55,315 nt of DNA from an uncultured Oscillospiraceae bacterium (lineage in GTDB: Bacteria; Bacillota; Clostridia; Oscillospirales; Oscillospiraceae). The stretch covers positions 1-55,315 of the forward strand of contig CALXDZ010000081.1 of NCBI GenBank assembly GCA_944387205.1. Reading direction: 5' to 3'. Each line of letters begins with the position of its first letter. Position 1 is the first letter of the stretch. Both the position numbers and the translations under genes were made by a program. A model generated the notes under the pieces. That model worked only from the letters and a program-made list of their open reading frames with translations, did not search any database and was not told the DNA's origin. Below are positions 26,089 through 34,663 of this stretch, piece by piece.

Positions 26089-27384
26089 ATGGACAGACTG
26101 CAAAAAACCAATGCGCTCCAGGAGCGCGCCATGAAGAGTATGCCTCTGGGTGTGAATTCCAACGGCCGTTTCTGGGGCAAGGGCTGCACGCCTTACTTCA
26201 GCCGTGGCAAGGGTTCCCATATGTGGGACGTGGACGGCAATGAGTACATCGACTATCGACTGGGCTTCGGTCCTGTCATCCTGGGCTATGCCTATGATGA
26301 GGTGGACAATGCGGTCATCGAGGCCCTCCACAGCGGCGTGACGCCGGGCATTACCTGCGAACGCGAGGTGGAGGTGGCCGAGGCGGTCATCAATATGTGC
26401 CCCGCGGTGGAAATGGTTCGTCTGGTCAACACCGGCTCCGAAGCCACCATGAATGCCATCCGCGTGGCCAGAGCCTATACCCGCAGAGAGAAGATCATCA
26501 AGCTGGAAGGCGGCTATCACGGCGGATATGACTATGTGCTCTACTCCACCTATGCGCCTCCCACCGCCTACGGCAACCGCCGGGACCCCATCAAGATTCC
26601 TGCCAGCTCCGGCATTCCCAGAGCGCTGGACGATCTGATCATTCCCATCCCCTTCAATGATCCCGAGGTGCTGGAGCTGACGCTCAAGCGCTATGGTCAC
26701 GAGGTGGCCGCCATCATCACCGAGCCCATGCTGGGTAACTTCGGCCTGGCCGATCCCAAGCCCGGTTATATGGACTTCCTGCGCAAGAAGTGCGATGAGT
26801 ATGGCATTTTGTGGATCCTGGACGAGGTCAAGACCGGCTTCCGTGTGGCCAAGGGCGGCGCTCAGGAGCGTTATGGCTATCGTCCCGACCTGTCCACCTT
26901 TGCCAAGTCCATCGGCAACGGCTTCCCCATCGCCGCCTACGGCGGCCGCAAGGAGGTCATGGACATCGTGGGCAAGGGCGTCACCCAGGGCGGTACCTAT
27001 GCGGGCAACGGCGTGGGCACTGCGGCTGCCAAGGCTACCCTCCATATCATGCAGACCCAGGATGTGCACAAGCACATCGATTCCATGGGCACCCGGCTGC
27101 AGAAGGGCCTGGCTCAGGTCTTTTCCGAGGTGGGCATCCCCTGCCTCATCAGCTCCATCCCCTCCATCTTCTCCGTCACCTTCGGCCTGGAGAAAAATGA
27201 GGATGCCCGCGACTGGGGCAAGGCGGACAGCGGCCTTTATAAGAAGCTGGCGGCCAAGGTCTTTGAAAAGGGCGTGCTGATCGACGAAGATCCCAGAGAG
27301 CCCTTCTGCCTGTGCTATTCCCACTCTGAAGCCGACATCGATTTCACCATCGAGGCCTTCCGCCAGGCAGTCAAGGAGCTGTAA
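26089..27384 (+). CDS. class III PLP-dependent aminotransferase
   Basis: 431 residues of the glutamate-1-semialdehyde/omega-aminotransferase type, with NTGSEATMNAIR (PLP phosphate), D245 in DEVKTGFR and the PLP lysine K273 in FAKSIGNGFP. Members move an amino group between an amine or amino acid and an aldehyde or oxoacid. In a ureide cluster it could aminate glyoxylate or another oxo-product, or work on a beta-amino acid. It is not HemL in context, since no haem genes are near. AGGAGA lies before the ATG at 26089. Confidence 0.88.
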   Translation: MDRLQKTNALQERAMKSMPLGVNSNGRFWGKGCTPYFSRGKGSHMWDVDGNEYIDYRLGFGPVILGYAYDEVDNAVIEALHSGVTPGITCEREVEVAEAVINMCPAVEMVRLVNTGSEATMNAIRVARAYTRREKIIKLEGGYHGGYDYVLYSTYAPPTAYGNRRDPIKIPASSGIPRALDDLIIPIPFNDPEVLELTLKRYGHEVAAIITEPMLGNFGLADPKPGYMDFLRKKCDEYGILWILDEVKTGFRVAKGGAQERYGYRPDLSTFAKSIGNGFPIAAYGGRKEVMDIVGKGVTQGGTYAGNGVGTAAAKATLHIMQTQDVHKHIDSMGTRLQKGLAQVFSEVGIPCLISSIPSIFSVTFGLEKNEDARDWGKADSGLYKKLAAKVFEKGVLIDEDPREPFCLCYSHSEADIDFTIEAFRQAVKEL

Positions 27385-27410
27385 GAAACAACAAGGAGGA
27401 TTTTGCTGCT

Positions 27411-27920
27411 ATGAACGCTTACGATATGCTTCTGACCAGAAAGAGCGTGCGCTCCTACACGGGTGCTCACGTGGACGACGAGCTGGTGGAGAAGATCATG
27501 CTGGCCGGCACCCGGGCTCCCTCCGGTATGGCCAACGAGCCCTGGCGCTTTGCCGTGGTGCGTGATCCCAAGGTCAAGGGGGAGATTGCCCAGCTGACCA
27601 AGCACACCAAGGTGCTGGAGGGCGCTGATGTGCTCATCTGCCTGTTTATGGACAATTCCGTGGGCTATAACGCCACCAAGGACGCCAACACCATCGGCGC
27701 CTGCGCGGAGAATATGCTGCTGGCGGCCCACGCTCTGGGCCTGGGTGCAGTGTGGATCGCTGAGATCCTCAAGAACAAGGAGCAGGTGACCGAGCTGTGC
27801 GGCGTGGACGGTTCCCGCTATGACCTGATGGTGGTCATCCCCGTGGGCTACAGCGCGGAGAATGCCGATCCCAACCCCAGAAAGAACTCTGTGGCGGACT
27901 GCATCATCTCCAGAAAGTAA
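27411..27920 (+). CDS. nitroreductase-family flavoprotein
   Basis: 169 residues, single-domain FMN nitroreductase fold: RKSVRSYTG at the N-terminus, APSGMANEPWRFAVV and GLGAVWIAEI later. Members reduce nitro groups, quinones or flavins, dehalogenate or dehydrogenate. Its place between an aminotransferase and E3, and two genes before a flavin reductase, suggests a redox step of the pathway. Preceded by AAGGAGG. Confidence 0.87.
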   Translation: MNAYDMLLTRKSVRSYTGAHVDDELVEKIMLAGTRAPSGMANEPWRFAVVRDPKVKGEIAQLTKHTKVLEGADVLICLFMDNSVGYNATKDANTIGACAENMLLAAHALGLGAVWIAEILKNKEQVTELCGVDGSRYDLMVVIPVGYSAENADPNPRKNSVADCIISRK

Positions 27921-27957
27921 GAGATTTTCTATTTCAACAGACAGGAGCGATTGACCC

Positions 27958-29328
27958 ATGGATCATTCCTTTGACCTAATCGTTCTGGGTGCCGGACCTG
28001 GCGGCTATGTAGCCGCCATCCGGGCATCCCAGCTGGGGCTGAAAACAGCCGTCATTGAAAAAAAGCATGTGGGCGGCGTCTGCCTCAATATCGGCTGCAT
28101 TCCGTCCAAGAACCTGATCCGCAGCGCCAGTCTGCTGACGGAGGCCAAGCAGCTGGAAGCCTTCGGCGTGCAGGTAGACGCTTCCCGGCTGGACTATGCC
28201 GCCGTGCATGCCCAGTCCAGAAAGGTGGCTGAGACCCTCTCCAAGGGCGTCAGCTTCCTGCTCAGCAAGAACAACATCACCCTTGTGGAGGCGGAGGGCG
28301 AGCTGGTGGATGCCCACACGGTCAAGACCTCCGCTGGGGAGACGTTGACGGCAAAGAACATCCTCATTGCCACCGGCTCCTCCCCTCGGGTCATTCCCGG
28401 TCTGGAGTTTGATGGGGAGAAGGTGCTCTCCTCCGACGACATCCTCATGACCAACCAGCTCCCCGGCAGCATCTGCATCATCGGCGGCGGCGCCATCGGC
28501 TGTGAGTTCGCCTATGTGCTGCGCAGCTTCGGTGTTGCGGTGACGCTGGTGGAGATGACCCCCCATCTGCTGCCCTATGAGGATGAGGAGATCGCCAAGG
28601 CTCTGGCCACCTCCTTTAAGAAAAAGGGCATCTCCGTCCACCTGGAGTCCAAGGCGGTCATCACCGCCCGGGAGCCTCAGGTCACAGTGGAGATCGAAAA
28701 CGCCAAGGGCGTGAAGAAAGCCGTTACGGTGGACAAGGTCCTGGCTGTGGTGGGCAGAGCGCCCAACACGGCAGGCATCGGCCTGGAGAATCTGGGCATT
28801 GCCACAGAGCGGGGCTTCATTCCCGTCAACGAGCACTTTGAGACCGCTTGCCCTGGCGTCTATGCCATCGGCGATGTGATCCCCTCTCCCATGCTGGCTC
28901 ATGTGGCCTCCCACGAGGGTGAGATGGCCGTGGAGCACATGGCCGGGATCGCTCACGAGGCCAAAAAGACCTATGTGCCCAACTGCGTCTACTGTGAGCC
29001 CCAGGTGGCAGGCTTCGGCATCACCTCCGCCCAGGCGGAGACTGCCGGCGCAAAGGTCTATTCCTTCCCCTTCCGTGCCATCGGCAAAGCCGTTGCCATT
29101 GGAAAGAGCGAGGGTATGGTGAAGATCCTGGCGGACGGCTCCGGAAAGATTCTGGGCGCCCATATCATCGGCGCTGAGGCCACGGAGCTGATCCACGAGC
29201 TGGCCATTGCGGCCTCCAATGGTGTCCGGATGCAGGATATCGCCGGGGCCATCCATGCCCACCCCACCCTTTCCGAGGCCATCAAAGAGTGCTGCTGCGG
29301 GTTTGAAAATCGGGTCATTCATCTGTGA
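27958..29328 (+). CDS. lpdA: dihydrolipoamide dehydrogenase (E3)
   Basis: 456 residues with FAD motif GAGPGG, the redox-active disulfide C42 and C47 (GGVCLNIGCIPSK), the NAD motif GGGAIGCEFA and the catalytic HAHPTLSE at the C-terminus. There is no N-terminal lipoyl domain. It re-oxidises the E2 lipoyl group and so completes the dehydrogenase encoded at 5473-8447, although it sits at the opposite end of the gene run; that supports one functional unit. Full family length. Confidence 0.93.
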   Translation: MDHSFDLIVLGAGPGGYVAAIRASQLGLKTAVIEKKHVGGVCLNIGCIPSKNLIRSASLLTEAKQLEAFGVQVDASRLDYAAVHAQSRKVAETLSKGVSFLLSKNNITLVEAEGELVDAHTVKTSAGETLTAKNILIATGSSPRVIPGLEFDGEKVLSSDDILMTNQLPGSICIIGGGAIGCEFAYVLRSFGVAVTLVEMTPHLLPYEDEEIAKALATSFKKKGISVHLESKAVITAREPQVTVEIENAKGVKKAVTVDKVLAVVGRAPNTAGIGLENLGIATERGFIPVNEHFETACPGVYAIGDVIPSPMLAHVASHEGEMAVEHMAGIAHEAKKTYVPNCVYCEPQVAGFGITSAQAETAGAKVYSFPFRAIGKAVAIGKSEGMVKILADGSGKILGAHIIGAEATELIHELAIAASNGVRMQDIAGAIHAHPTLSEAIKECCCGFENRVIHL

Positions 29329-29343
29329 CAAGGAGCAACCGTC

Positions 29344-29880
29344 ATGAAAAAGGCAATCGATCTGAAGCGTAAGGCATATCTGTATCCGGCTCCTGCTTTG
29401 GTCATCGGCACGATGGCCGGGGAAAAGGTCAACTGGTCTACCGTTGCTTATCATGGCATTCTGGACAGTCAGACCATTTTGCTTACCATTGAGTCCAGTC
29501 ACCTTACCACAAAGGCAATCCGTGAGGTGGGGCGCTTTTCTGTCAATATTCCCAGCTCAAAGGACGCAAAATGTACGGACTATGTGGGTACCCGCAGCGG
29601 GAATACCTGTGACAAGTCGGAGTATTTCCCCTGCACCCTCTTTGATTCCGCTGTCCCGGTGATCGATACGTTCGCACTGAGCTACATCTGCCGGATGGAA
29701 GAGTGCTATGAGAAAAACGGCAAGACCTATGTGATCGCCACGGTTACAAATGTGCTGGCGGAGGAAGGCTTGGTCCGTGAGGACGGGCTGATCGATCTTC
29801 TTAAGCTGGATCCCTTGCTGTTTGATTGGACGGGCTACTACAAAGTGGGAGGCTATGTGGGGCGGCCATTTTCCAAGTAA
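29344..29880 (+). CDS. flavin reductase-like FMN-binding protein
   Basis: 178 residues of the flavin reductase-like family (PF01613): split-barrel FMN binding with NWSTVAYHG, TTKAIREVGRFSVNIPS and a C-terminal FDWTGYYKVGGYVGR segment. Members either supply reduced flavin or act as ferric or ring reductases with bound FMN. It is the last gene of the run; no clear terminator lies between it and the GntR gene. Confidence 0.87.
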   Translation: MKKAIDLKRKAYLYPAPALVIGTMAGEKVNWSTVAYHGILDSQTILLTIESSHLTTKAIREVGRFSVNIPSSKDAKCTDYVGTRSGNTCDKSEYFPCTLFDSAVPVIDTFALSYICRMEECYEKNGKTYVIATVTNVLAEEGLVREDGLIDLLKLDPLLFDWTGYYKVGGYVGRPFSK

Positions 29881-29976
29881 AAGTATTTATCGGACGGAGT
29901 GCAAGGCTTTCACCGCCTATTTCTAATTACGTAAGGATATTTTTTCCTTTTATGTAAAAGATAGGTACTTTTAGGC

Positions 29977-30005
29977 TTGACACCCTTTGTCACTTATACT
30001 ATGAT
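29977..30005 (+). promoter_or_regulatory. promoter of the GntR regulator gene
   Basis: TTGACA (29977-29982) and TATGAT (30000-30005) are 17 bases apart, 74 bases before the ATG. The surrounding 198-base gap is AT-rich. I see no copy of the palindrome found at 5396-5410, so autoregulation by the same site is not evident. Confidence 0.72.
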
Positions 30006-30078
30006 AAATTTGCTCTAGCCTGTAGAAAATTATGGAATAAGAGCGGAAAACATAGTGAAATTATGGGAGATCTGAAAC

Positions 30079-30852
30079 ATGGCGAGCAATTTCCTCGATT
30101 ATGACAAGGACGTTACGCTGGTCCAACGTATTTGTTCAGCCATGCGTAAGATGATCCGGGAAAACTTTTATGAGGTCGGCAGCAAGCTTCCCAATGAGAT
30201 CGAACTGGCCAAGACTTTCAAAGTCAGCCGCGGCACGATGCGGGCGGCGCTGCAGATTTTGGAGCAATCCGGCATCATTGTCAAACGCAGAGGAATCGGT
30301 ACATTTGTGGCAAAGGAGCCTATGCTGATCAATAATCTGAGCATGAACTTCGGTATCACTCAGGTCATTGAATCCATTGGGGCCAAGGCCGGCACGGACT
30401 ATATGAAAGTCTATACCGCGCCTTTGACAGACCCCAAGATCGGAGAGCGGCTGGAACTTCCTGCAGATGCTACGCTTCTTATCATCGAGCGTGTCCGAAC
30501 GGCAGATGGGAAAAAGGTGGCCTTCACCCAGGATATTTTTGGACTGGACACCTTCTATCGTCTCACCGAGGCGGATTCTCTGAGCGAGCTGGAGGAGTAT
30601 CTGGCAAAGAGCGAGTCTTTGTATACATACCTGCGGGCCCGTCTGGACAAGCCGATCCACCACGCCATCTCTTATATTCTACCCATTAAGTGTGACGAAC
30701 CCAGGATCACGGAGCTGCTGGGGATTTCCGAAAACTCCGTGCTGCTGGAGATCGAACAGGTGGATTATATGACCGACGGGGAACCCATCTGGATGGCCAG
30801 AGAATATCATTTGCCCGATGTATTTACCTTCTCTGTATATCGTATGATGTAA
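30079..30852 (+). CDS. GntR-family transcriptional regulator with UTRA domain
   Basis: 257 residues. A winged helix (about 10-75) has the GntR pattern VGSKLPNEIELAKTFKVSRG...GIGTFV, followed by a UTRA effector domain (about 95-250) with LLIIERVRTADGKKVAFTQDIF and LLEIEQVDY. UTRA proteins bind small metabolites, often sugars, phosphates or histidine-derived ureides (HutC), and generally repress catabolic genes. It sits directly after the 23-gene run with its own promoter and terminator, so it is the likely cluster regulator. Confidence 0.93.
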   Translation: MASNFLDYDKDVTLVQRICSAMRKMIRENFYEVGSKLPNEIELAKTFKVSRGTMRAALQILEQSGIIVKRRGIGTFVAKEPMLINNLSMNFGITQVIESIGAKAGTDYMKVYTAPLTDPKIGERLELPADATLLIIERVRTADGKKVAFTQDIFGLDTFYRLTEADSLSELEEYLAKSESLYTYLRARLDKPIHHAISYILPIKCDEPRITELLGISENSVLLEIEQVDYMTDGEPIWMAREYHLPDVFTFSVYRMM

Positions 30853-30880
30853 AAATTGCCCCAAGGCAAAGAGACGTTCC

Positions 30881-30924
30881 AAAAAAGGACTGATGCAGCT
30901 TAAATGCTGCATCAGTCCTTTTTT
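30881..30924 (+). terminator. terminator after the GntR gene
   Basis: A perfect 19-base stem (30881-30899 with 30906-30924) around TTAAAT ends in TTTTTT. It closes the plus-strand region; the A-run on the left arm could serve the other strand too. Confidence 0.93.
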
Positions 30925-31092
30925 GTTGGCGGCGCTTGATTTTCCGCAGCAAAGAACACCGAAAGAGAGGAAGATCGGCATGTACTGTCCTGTGAGGAAG
31001 CTGCCAAAGAAGGGAAAGAAGGAGACAAGAAGGTGTCCAAACTCGGGAAGTGAGGCGAAGGTGGGGGAGACGGTGTTATGATTAGACAAAGA

Positions 31093-31138
31093 GAGAAGGA
31101 CGAGGTGAACCGGTTTAGCGGCTCACCTCGTCCTTCTC
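31093..31138 (-). terminator. hairpin ending the ETF operon
   Basis: Two 16-base arms (31093-31108 and 31123-31138) pair perfectly, and the stem can continue through CCG/CGG inside the loop. On the minus strand it is followed by TCTTTGTC, a weak T-tract. The 335 bases between 30853 and 31187 hold this, the previous terminator and no gene that I can support. Confidence 0.6.
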
Positions 31139-31187
31139 ACAATTGGGAGGGATGTACCAGGAGGGTTTTCCTTGGGAATAGAAATGG

Positions 31188-32135
31188 TTAATACAGCTGC
31201 AGCAGTGCGCTCAGGATCTCCTTCATATCGGCTGCGACTCCATAATCCGCATAGTCAAAAATCGCAGCCTCTGGGTCCTTGTTGACCGCAATAGTCAGCT
31301 TGGCGTCCCGTACGCCCTCTGTATGCTGGATAGCACCAGACACACCAAAATACAGGCAGATCTTGGGGTGTACGGTGGAACCGGTCTGACCGATCTGGCG
31401 CTCAAAGGGAATCGTGCCGTCGTCCACCAGAGGACGGGTACCGCCGATCATGGCTCCAACTTTTTCTGCAAAGACCTGGGCAAGCTGCAGGTTCTCGCCC
31501 TCCAGGGCGCCACGGCCCAGAGAGAGGATCTTTTCGGCGCCGGTGATGGATTCCTCGGTGCTCTCCACCACTTCCAGGACCTCCACTTGGGAGGAGGCGT
31601 CAGCGGCGGTCAGCTCCTGTACAGCGGGCACCTCACCGCAAAGCGGACAGGGCTCATATACACCTATTTGAATGGTCACCAGCTTGGGCTCGTCGGTTTC
31701 CGCCGTTACCACCATGGCATTGGCGCCGAAAGCGCTCTTTTTCTGCAAAAAGGCACCGTCTTCCCCCAAAAACAGCTCGGAGCAGTCGGCGGTGAGGCCG
31801 GCGTCCAAGCGTACAGCCACCCGGGAGAAAAGAGACCGGGCGGTGCGGTTGGCGGGGATCAGAACGCTGGCAGGAGAAAGATGCTCCAAAGCCTGAGCCA
31901 CAACGGCGCTCAGGGCGTCGTCCTGAAAAGCGCTCAGGCCTGTTTGAACAGCAGCCACCTGGACCCCGGGGAATGCCAGCTGCTTTGCCAGGGCTTGGAT
32001 ATCCTGACCCAGTACCAGCAGCGTGATAGACTGGCCGGTCTGGGCGGCGATGGCTCGGGCGGCAGTGACCAGTTCCCCGGTGCAGGGCTCTACCACGCCG
32101 TCAAACTGCTCAGCATAGATACAGATACCGTTCAT
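31188..32135 (-). CDS. etfA: electron transfer flavoprotein, alpha subunit
   Basis: 315 residues, full length. The C-terminal FAD-binding domain is clear: GGTRPLVDDG, IGQTGSTVHPKICLYFGVSG and NKDPEAAIFDYADYG. The segment CPLCGEVPAV in mid-protein is unusual for the family. ETF accepts electrons from a flavin dehydrogenase and passes them to a quinone reductase, ferredoxin system or bifurcating partner. It overlaps the beta subunit stop by 4 bases, and the presumed electron donor is the FAD enzyme at the head of the operon. Confidence 0.92.
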   Translation of the reverse strand: MNGICIYAEQFDGVVEPCTGELVTAARAIAAQTGQSITLLVLGQDIQALAKQLAFPGVQVAAVQTGLSAFQDDALSAVVAQALEHLSPASVLIPANRTARSLFSRVAVRLDAGLTADCSELFLGEDGAFLQKKSAFGANAMVVTAETDEPKLVTIQIGVYEPCPLCGEVPAVQELTAADASSQVEVLEVVESTEESITGAEKILSLGRGALEGENLQLAQVFAEKVGAMIGGTRPLVDDGTIPFERQIGQTGSTVHPKICLYFGVSGAIQHTEGVRDAKLTIAVNKDPEAAIFDYADYGVAADMKEILSALLQLY

Positions 32136-32917
32136 CTTTCGCCCTCCTCATCCATCAGTTCTTTGATCCGCTTGGCGATCTCCTCCGGCGTGCCGGTGAG
32201 CATTTCTGCCTTACGATGGGAACCTTCCCGAGCCAGAGTATCCGTCACCAGGGACTTGGCACCGGGCATGCCGATGACAGCAGTGTCCAGAGACAGATCC
32301 TGGTTGGTCAGGGTGGGGATCTCCACCTTGTTGGCTTTCATCTGGGAGCGAATGGTGGGCAGAACAGGCTGATTGCTGCCCAGACCCACCGTTGCCATGC
32401 AGGGGAGAGACATGCGCACCCGCACCTTTTGGATCTTCCACTGGCGCAGCACGGAGAGCTTGCCGCCCTCCAGCTCCAGCTTCCGGGCATCTGTGGCGCA
32501 GGGCAGGCCCAGCAGCTCAGCTACCATGGGGCCCACCTGACCGGTGGCGCCGTCGGAAGAGGCGTCGCCGGCCAGGACCAGGTCATAGGGGCCAGTGTGA
32601 GCCAAAGCGGCCTTGAGCACTTTGGCGGTGCCCAGGGTGTCGCCGCCGCCAAAGCACCGGTCAGTCAGCAGCCAGGCTTCGTCGCTTCCCATGGCCAGGG
32701 CGGTGCGAAGAGCCTTGTTGGCGTCAGGGGGACCCATGGTGAGCACGGTGACGGTCCCGCCCGCCTGCTGCTTGAGAGCCAGGGCTGCGGTGATGGCATT
32801 GAGGTCAGAGGGATTCACGGTCATCTCCGCGTTTTCCCGAATGAGGCAGTGGGTCTGGGGATCCACCGTCACATCGTTGGATGCGGGGACCTGCTTAATC
32901 AATACGGCGATCTTCAT
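32132..32917 (-). CDS. etfB: electron transfer flavoprotein, beta subunit
   Basis: 261 residues beginning MKIAVLIKQVP with NPSDLNAITAALALK, VLAGDASSDGATGQVGPMVAELL and the end of the nucleotide-binding fold. Full length. It lies 3 bases after the FAD dehydrogenase and 4 bases into etfA, so the three are one translational unit. Whether this ETF bifurcates electrons cannot be told without aligning the beta-subunit NADH-binding residues. Confidence 0.93.
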   Translation of the reverse strand: MKIAVLIKQVPASNDVTVDPQTHCLIRENAEMTVNPSDLNAITAALALKQQAGGTVTVLTMGPPDANKALRTALAMGSDEAWLLTDRCFGGGDTLGTAKVLKAALAHTGPYDLVLAGDASSDGATGQVGPMVAELLGLPCATDARKLELEGGKLSVLRQWKIQKVRVRMSLPCMATVGLGSNQPVLPTIRSQMKANKVEIPTLTNQDLSLDTAVIGMPGAKSLVTDTLAREGSHRKAEMLTGTPEEIAKRIKELMDEEGER

Positions 32918-32920
32918 GGC

Positions 32921-34084
32921 TTACTTCAGCAGGCGCTTGAACGCCCACTCCTCCAGCAGCATGGTGCTCTCGCCGCGCATGATGAACTTGGCCAGATCGC
33001 GGCTGACGGCAGGAGCCTCGATGACACCGTTTCCGCCGTAACCGGTGGCCAACAGATAATTCTTCACAGGGGTCTCGCCCACGATGGGCAGGAAGTCACG
33101 AGGCTCAGCACGATAAGAGAGCCAGGAGGAGACCAGACCGCTGTCGGCAAGGCCGGGAACGAAGGAATCCATCTGCTCAAACAGGAACTCGATGAAATAG
33201 TCATCGGTGCCGCCGGTCTGAGGCAGCTTGTCGGGATCCCACTGACCCGCGTGCATGGGATCGTCCAGGTTCATGGACAGGTGGGACTTGCAGATGAACA
33301 CATTCTCGCCGGCGCGCAGGGCGTAGAAGGCGGGGTACTTCAAAACGGGGAACACATAGCCGGGACGCTTGGTGGGCGGGCAGAGGAAGAATGCCTCCGC
33401 TTTGGTGTGCCAGATGGGAACGTCCAGACCCACCAGCTCGCCGGTAAAGCGGCTCCAGGGACCGGTGCAGTCCACGATCACGTCGAAGTCCCAGCGGGTG
33501 CCGTCGGCAGTCTTCAGGGCCACAGCGGTGTCACCCTCCCGAATGATCTCGGTGACCTCGGTGCCGATCTTGACGGTGCCGCCGTTGGCCTGCATCTTCT
33601 TGACGAAGGTGTTGGAGATCATGGTGCCGTCAAAATAGCCGTCGTCCTTGGTGTAGCCGGCGCCCAAGATATTGTCGGGGTTGATGTCGGGCAGGATCTC
33701 CTTGATGCGGGCCTTGTCGGTGATGTACTCGCCGGAATAACCAGCGGCCTTTGCCAAAGCGATACCGGCCTTGATACGCTGTTCCTCCTGCTCGTGGGGA
33801 GCCACCACCAGAGTGCCGGTCTGATCGAAGCCGGCGGAACCCTTCTCCTCCTGCTCCATTTTCAGGTAGGTCTCAAAGCCGTACAGGCGGACGTCCCAAT
33901 AGCGGTTATTCAGGGAGTCGTCGAAGAGGCATACGGTGCCCGCGGACTTGGCGGTGGTACCGCAGCCGATGCGTCCCTTTTCAAAGAGGACGATCTCAGC
34001 CTCTCCGGTATAAAGACTCAGGTAGTAGCTCAGCGCCGCACCGGAAATGCCGCCGCCGATGATGCCAATCTTTTTCTTTGCCAT
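32921..34084 (-). CDS. FAD-dependent amine/amino-acid dehydrogenase (DAO family)
   Basis: 387 residues of the D-amino-acid oxidase/glycine-sarcosine oxidase fold: FAD motif GIIGGGISGAALSYYLS (7-23), a second FAD contact TVCLFDD and a C-terminal YLLATGYGGNGV. Such enzymes oxidise C-N bonds of amino or N-methylated amino acids, or hydroxyacids. Genes for both ETF subunits follow immediately, so it is probably a dehydrogenase using ETF rather than an oxygen-dependent oxidase, as suits an anaerobe. It is divergent from the PucR-type gene, its likely regulator. The substrate is unknown; a nitrogenous product of the neighbouring ureide cluster is conceivable. Confidence 0.87.
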   Translation of the reverse strand: MAKKKIGIIGGGISGAALSYYLSLYTGEAEIVLFEKGRIGCGTTAKSAGTVCLFDDSLNNRYWDVRLYGFETYLKMEQEEKGSAGFDQTGTLVVAPHEQEEQRIKAGIALAKAAGYSGEYITDKARIKEILPDINPDNILGAGYTKDDGYFDGTMISNTFVKKMQANGGTVKIGTEVTEIIREGDTAVALKTADGTRWDFDVIVDCTGPWSRFTGELVGLDVPIWHTKAEAFFLCPPTKRPGYVFPVLKYPAFYALRAGENVFICKSHLSMNLDDPMHAGQWDPDKLPQTGGTDDYFIEFLFEQMDSFVPGLADSGLVSSWLSYRAEPRDFLPIVGETPVKNYLLATGYGGNGVIEAPAVSRDLAKFIMRGESTMLLEEWAFKRLLK

Positions 34085-34136
34085 GACGCACTCTCCTTAA
34101 AATTTTTGTAAAGATGGGAAACGCTCTGCCCATCCG

Positions 34137-34217
34137 CTCAAAGAGCAGGTGCTCCCTGATGGATAGTTCAGGGGGTCCTTGCCTAAATATCCGCAGGATA
34201 CAGGCCCGGGGAAGGAC
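34137..34217 (-). promoter_or_regulatory. structured 5' leader of the FAD dehydrogenase-ETF operon
   Basis: Read on the minus strand, the leader of about 145 bases contains nested stems: AAGGAC/GTCCTT (34212-34217 with 34175-34180) enclosing AGGC/GCCT and GGATA/TATCC, then TCAGGG/CCCTGA (34168-34173 with 34154-34159) and a small GAGC/GCTC hairpin near 34137. I could not match it to a riboswitch class I know. It may be an unassigned cis-regulatory RNA or only chance structure. Confidence 0.35.
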
Positions 34218-34235
34218 GTTTCCGTTTGTGAGTTT

Positions 34236-34264
34236 AGTCTATCCAATGGGGAAAAGAGCGTCAA
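34236..34264 (-). promoter_or_regulatory. promoter of the FAD dehydrogenase-ETF operon
   Basis: On the minus strand TTGACG (34259-34264) and TAGACT (34236-34241) are 17 bases apart, about 150 bases before the start codon. Confidence 0.65.
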
Positions 34265-34376
34265 TGAAAAGCGGGAAATGGGGCGTTTTTTTGTGGAGCT
34301 GCACCTGGAAAGTGTGCATACTGCACATAACAAATTTTTAAAAAGAAGAAAATGCTCCGGTGAGGAAGACGGCTAC

Positions 34377-34405
34377 TTTACAAGGCTGTACGTGTATGCT
34401 ATGGT
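34377..34405 (+). promoter_or_regulatory. possible promoter of the PucR-type regulator gene
   Basis: TTTACA (34377-34382) and TATGGT (34400-34405) are 17 bases apart. It would leave a leader of about 250 bases before the ATG at 34664, in which I see no gene. TTGAC-like boxes near 34440 and 34460 lack a good -10, so this is the best but not a certain choice. Confidence 0.45.
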
Positions 34406-34663
34406 AAAATAAAATGGGACGGTCGGAAGCCCCTTGTTTTTGACAAATAGCCAAAATATTTTGACTCATCCCTGTTTTCCTATGTGCGGATATTCCTGTG
34501 CAGTATGAACGGAGTCCTTCCGGAAAACGGAGCGAGATGAGAAAAAGCTGACCTGTATTTCCCAGAAAAAGGCATGCAGCGGAAAGCATACGGCGGGAAT
34601 ATCAGGTGAAAAACCTCGGATATATACGGGGGACGGATGCCATGTGCACAATAAGGAGGAAGT

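Noticed and set aside
32216-34111. A 631-codon plus-strand open frame across the ETF-FAD dehydrogenase operon
   Set aside because: The minus-strand genes beneath have full-length, recognisable proteins; this frame has none.
34097-34217. Resemblance of part of the leader (GGGAGC...GGATGGGCA) to a ZTP or glycine riboswitch
   Set aside because: The other obligatory conserved parts of those aptamers are missing, so only an unassigned structured leader is reported.
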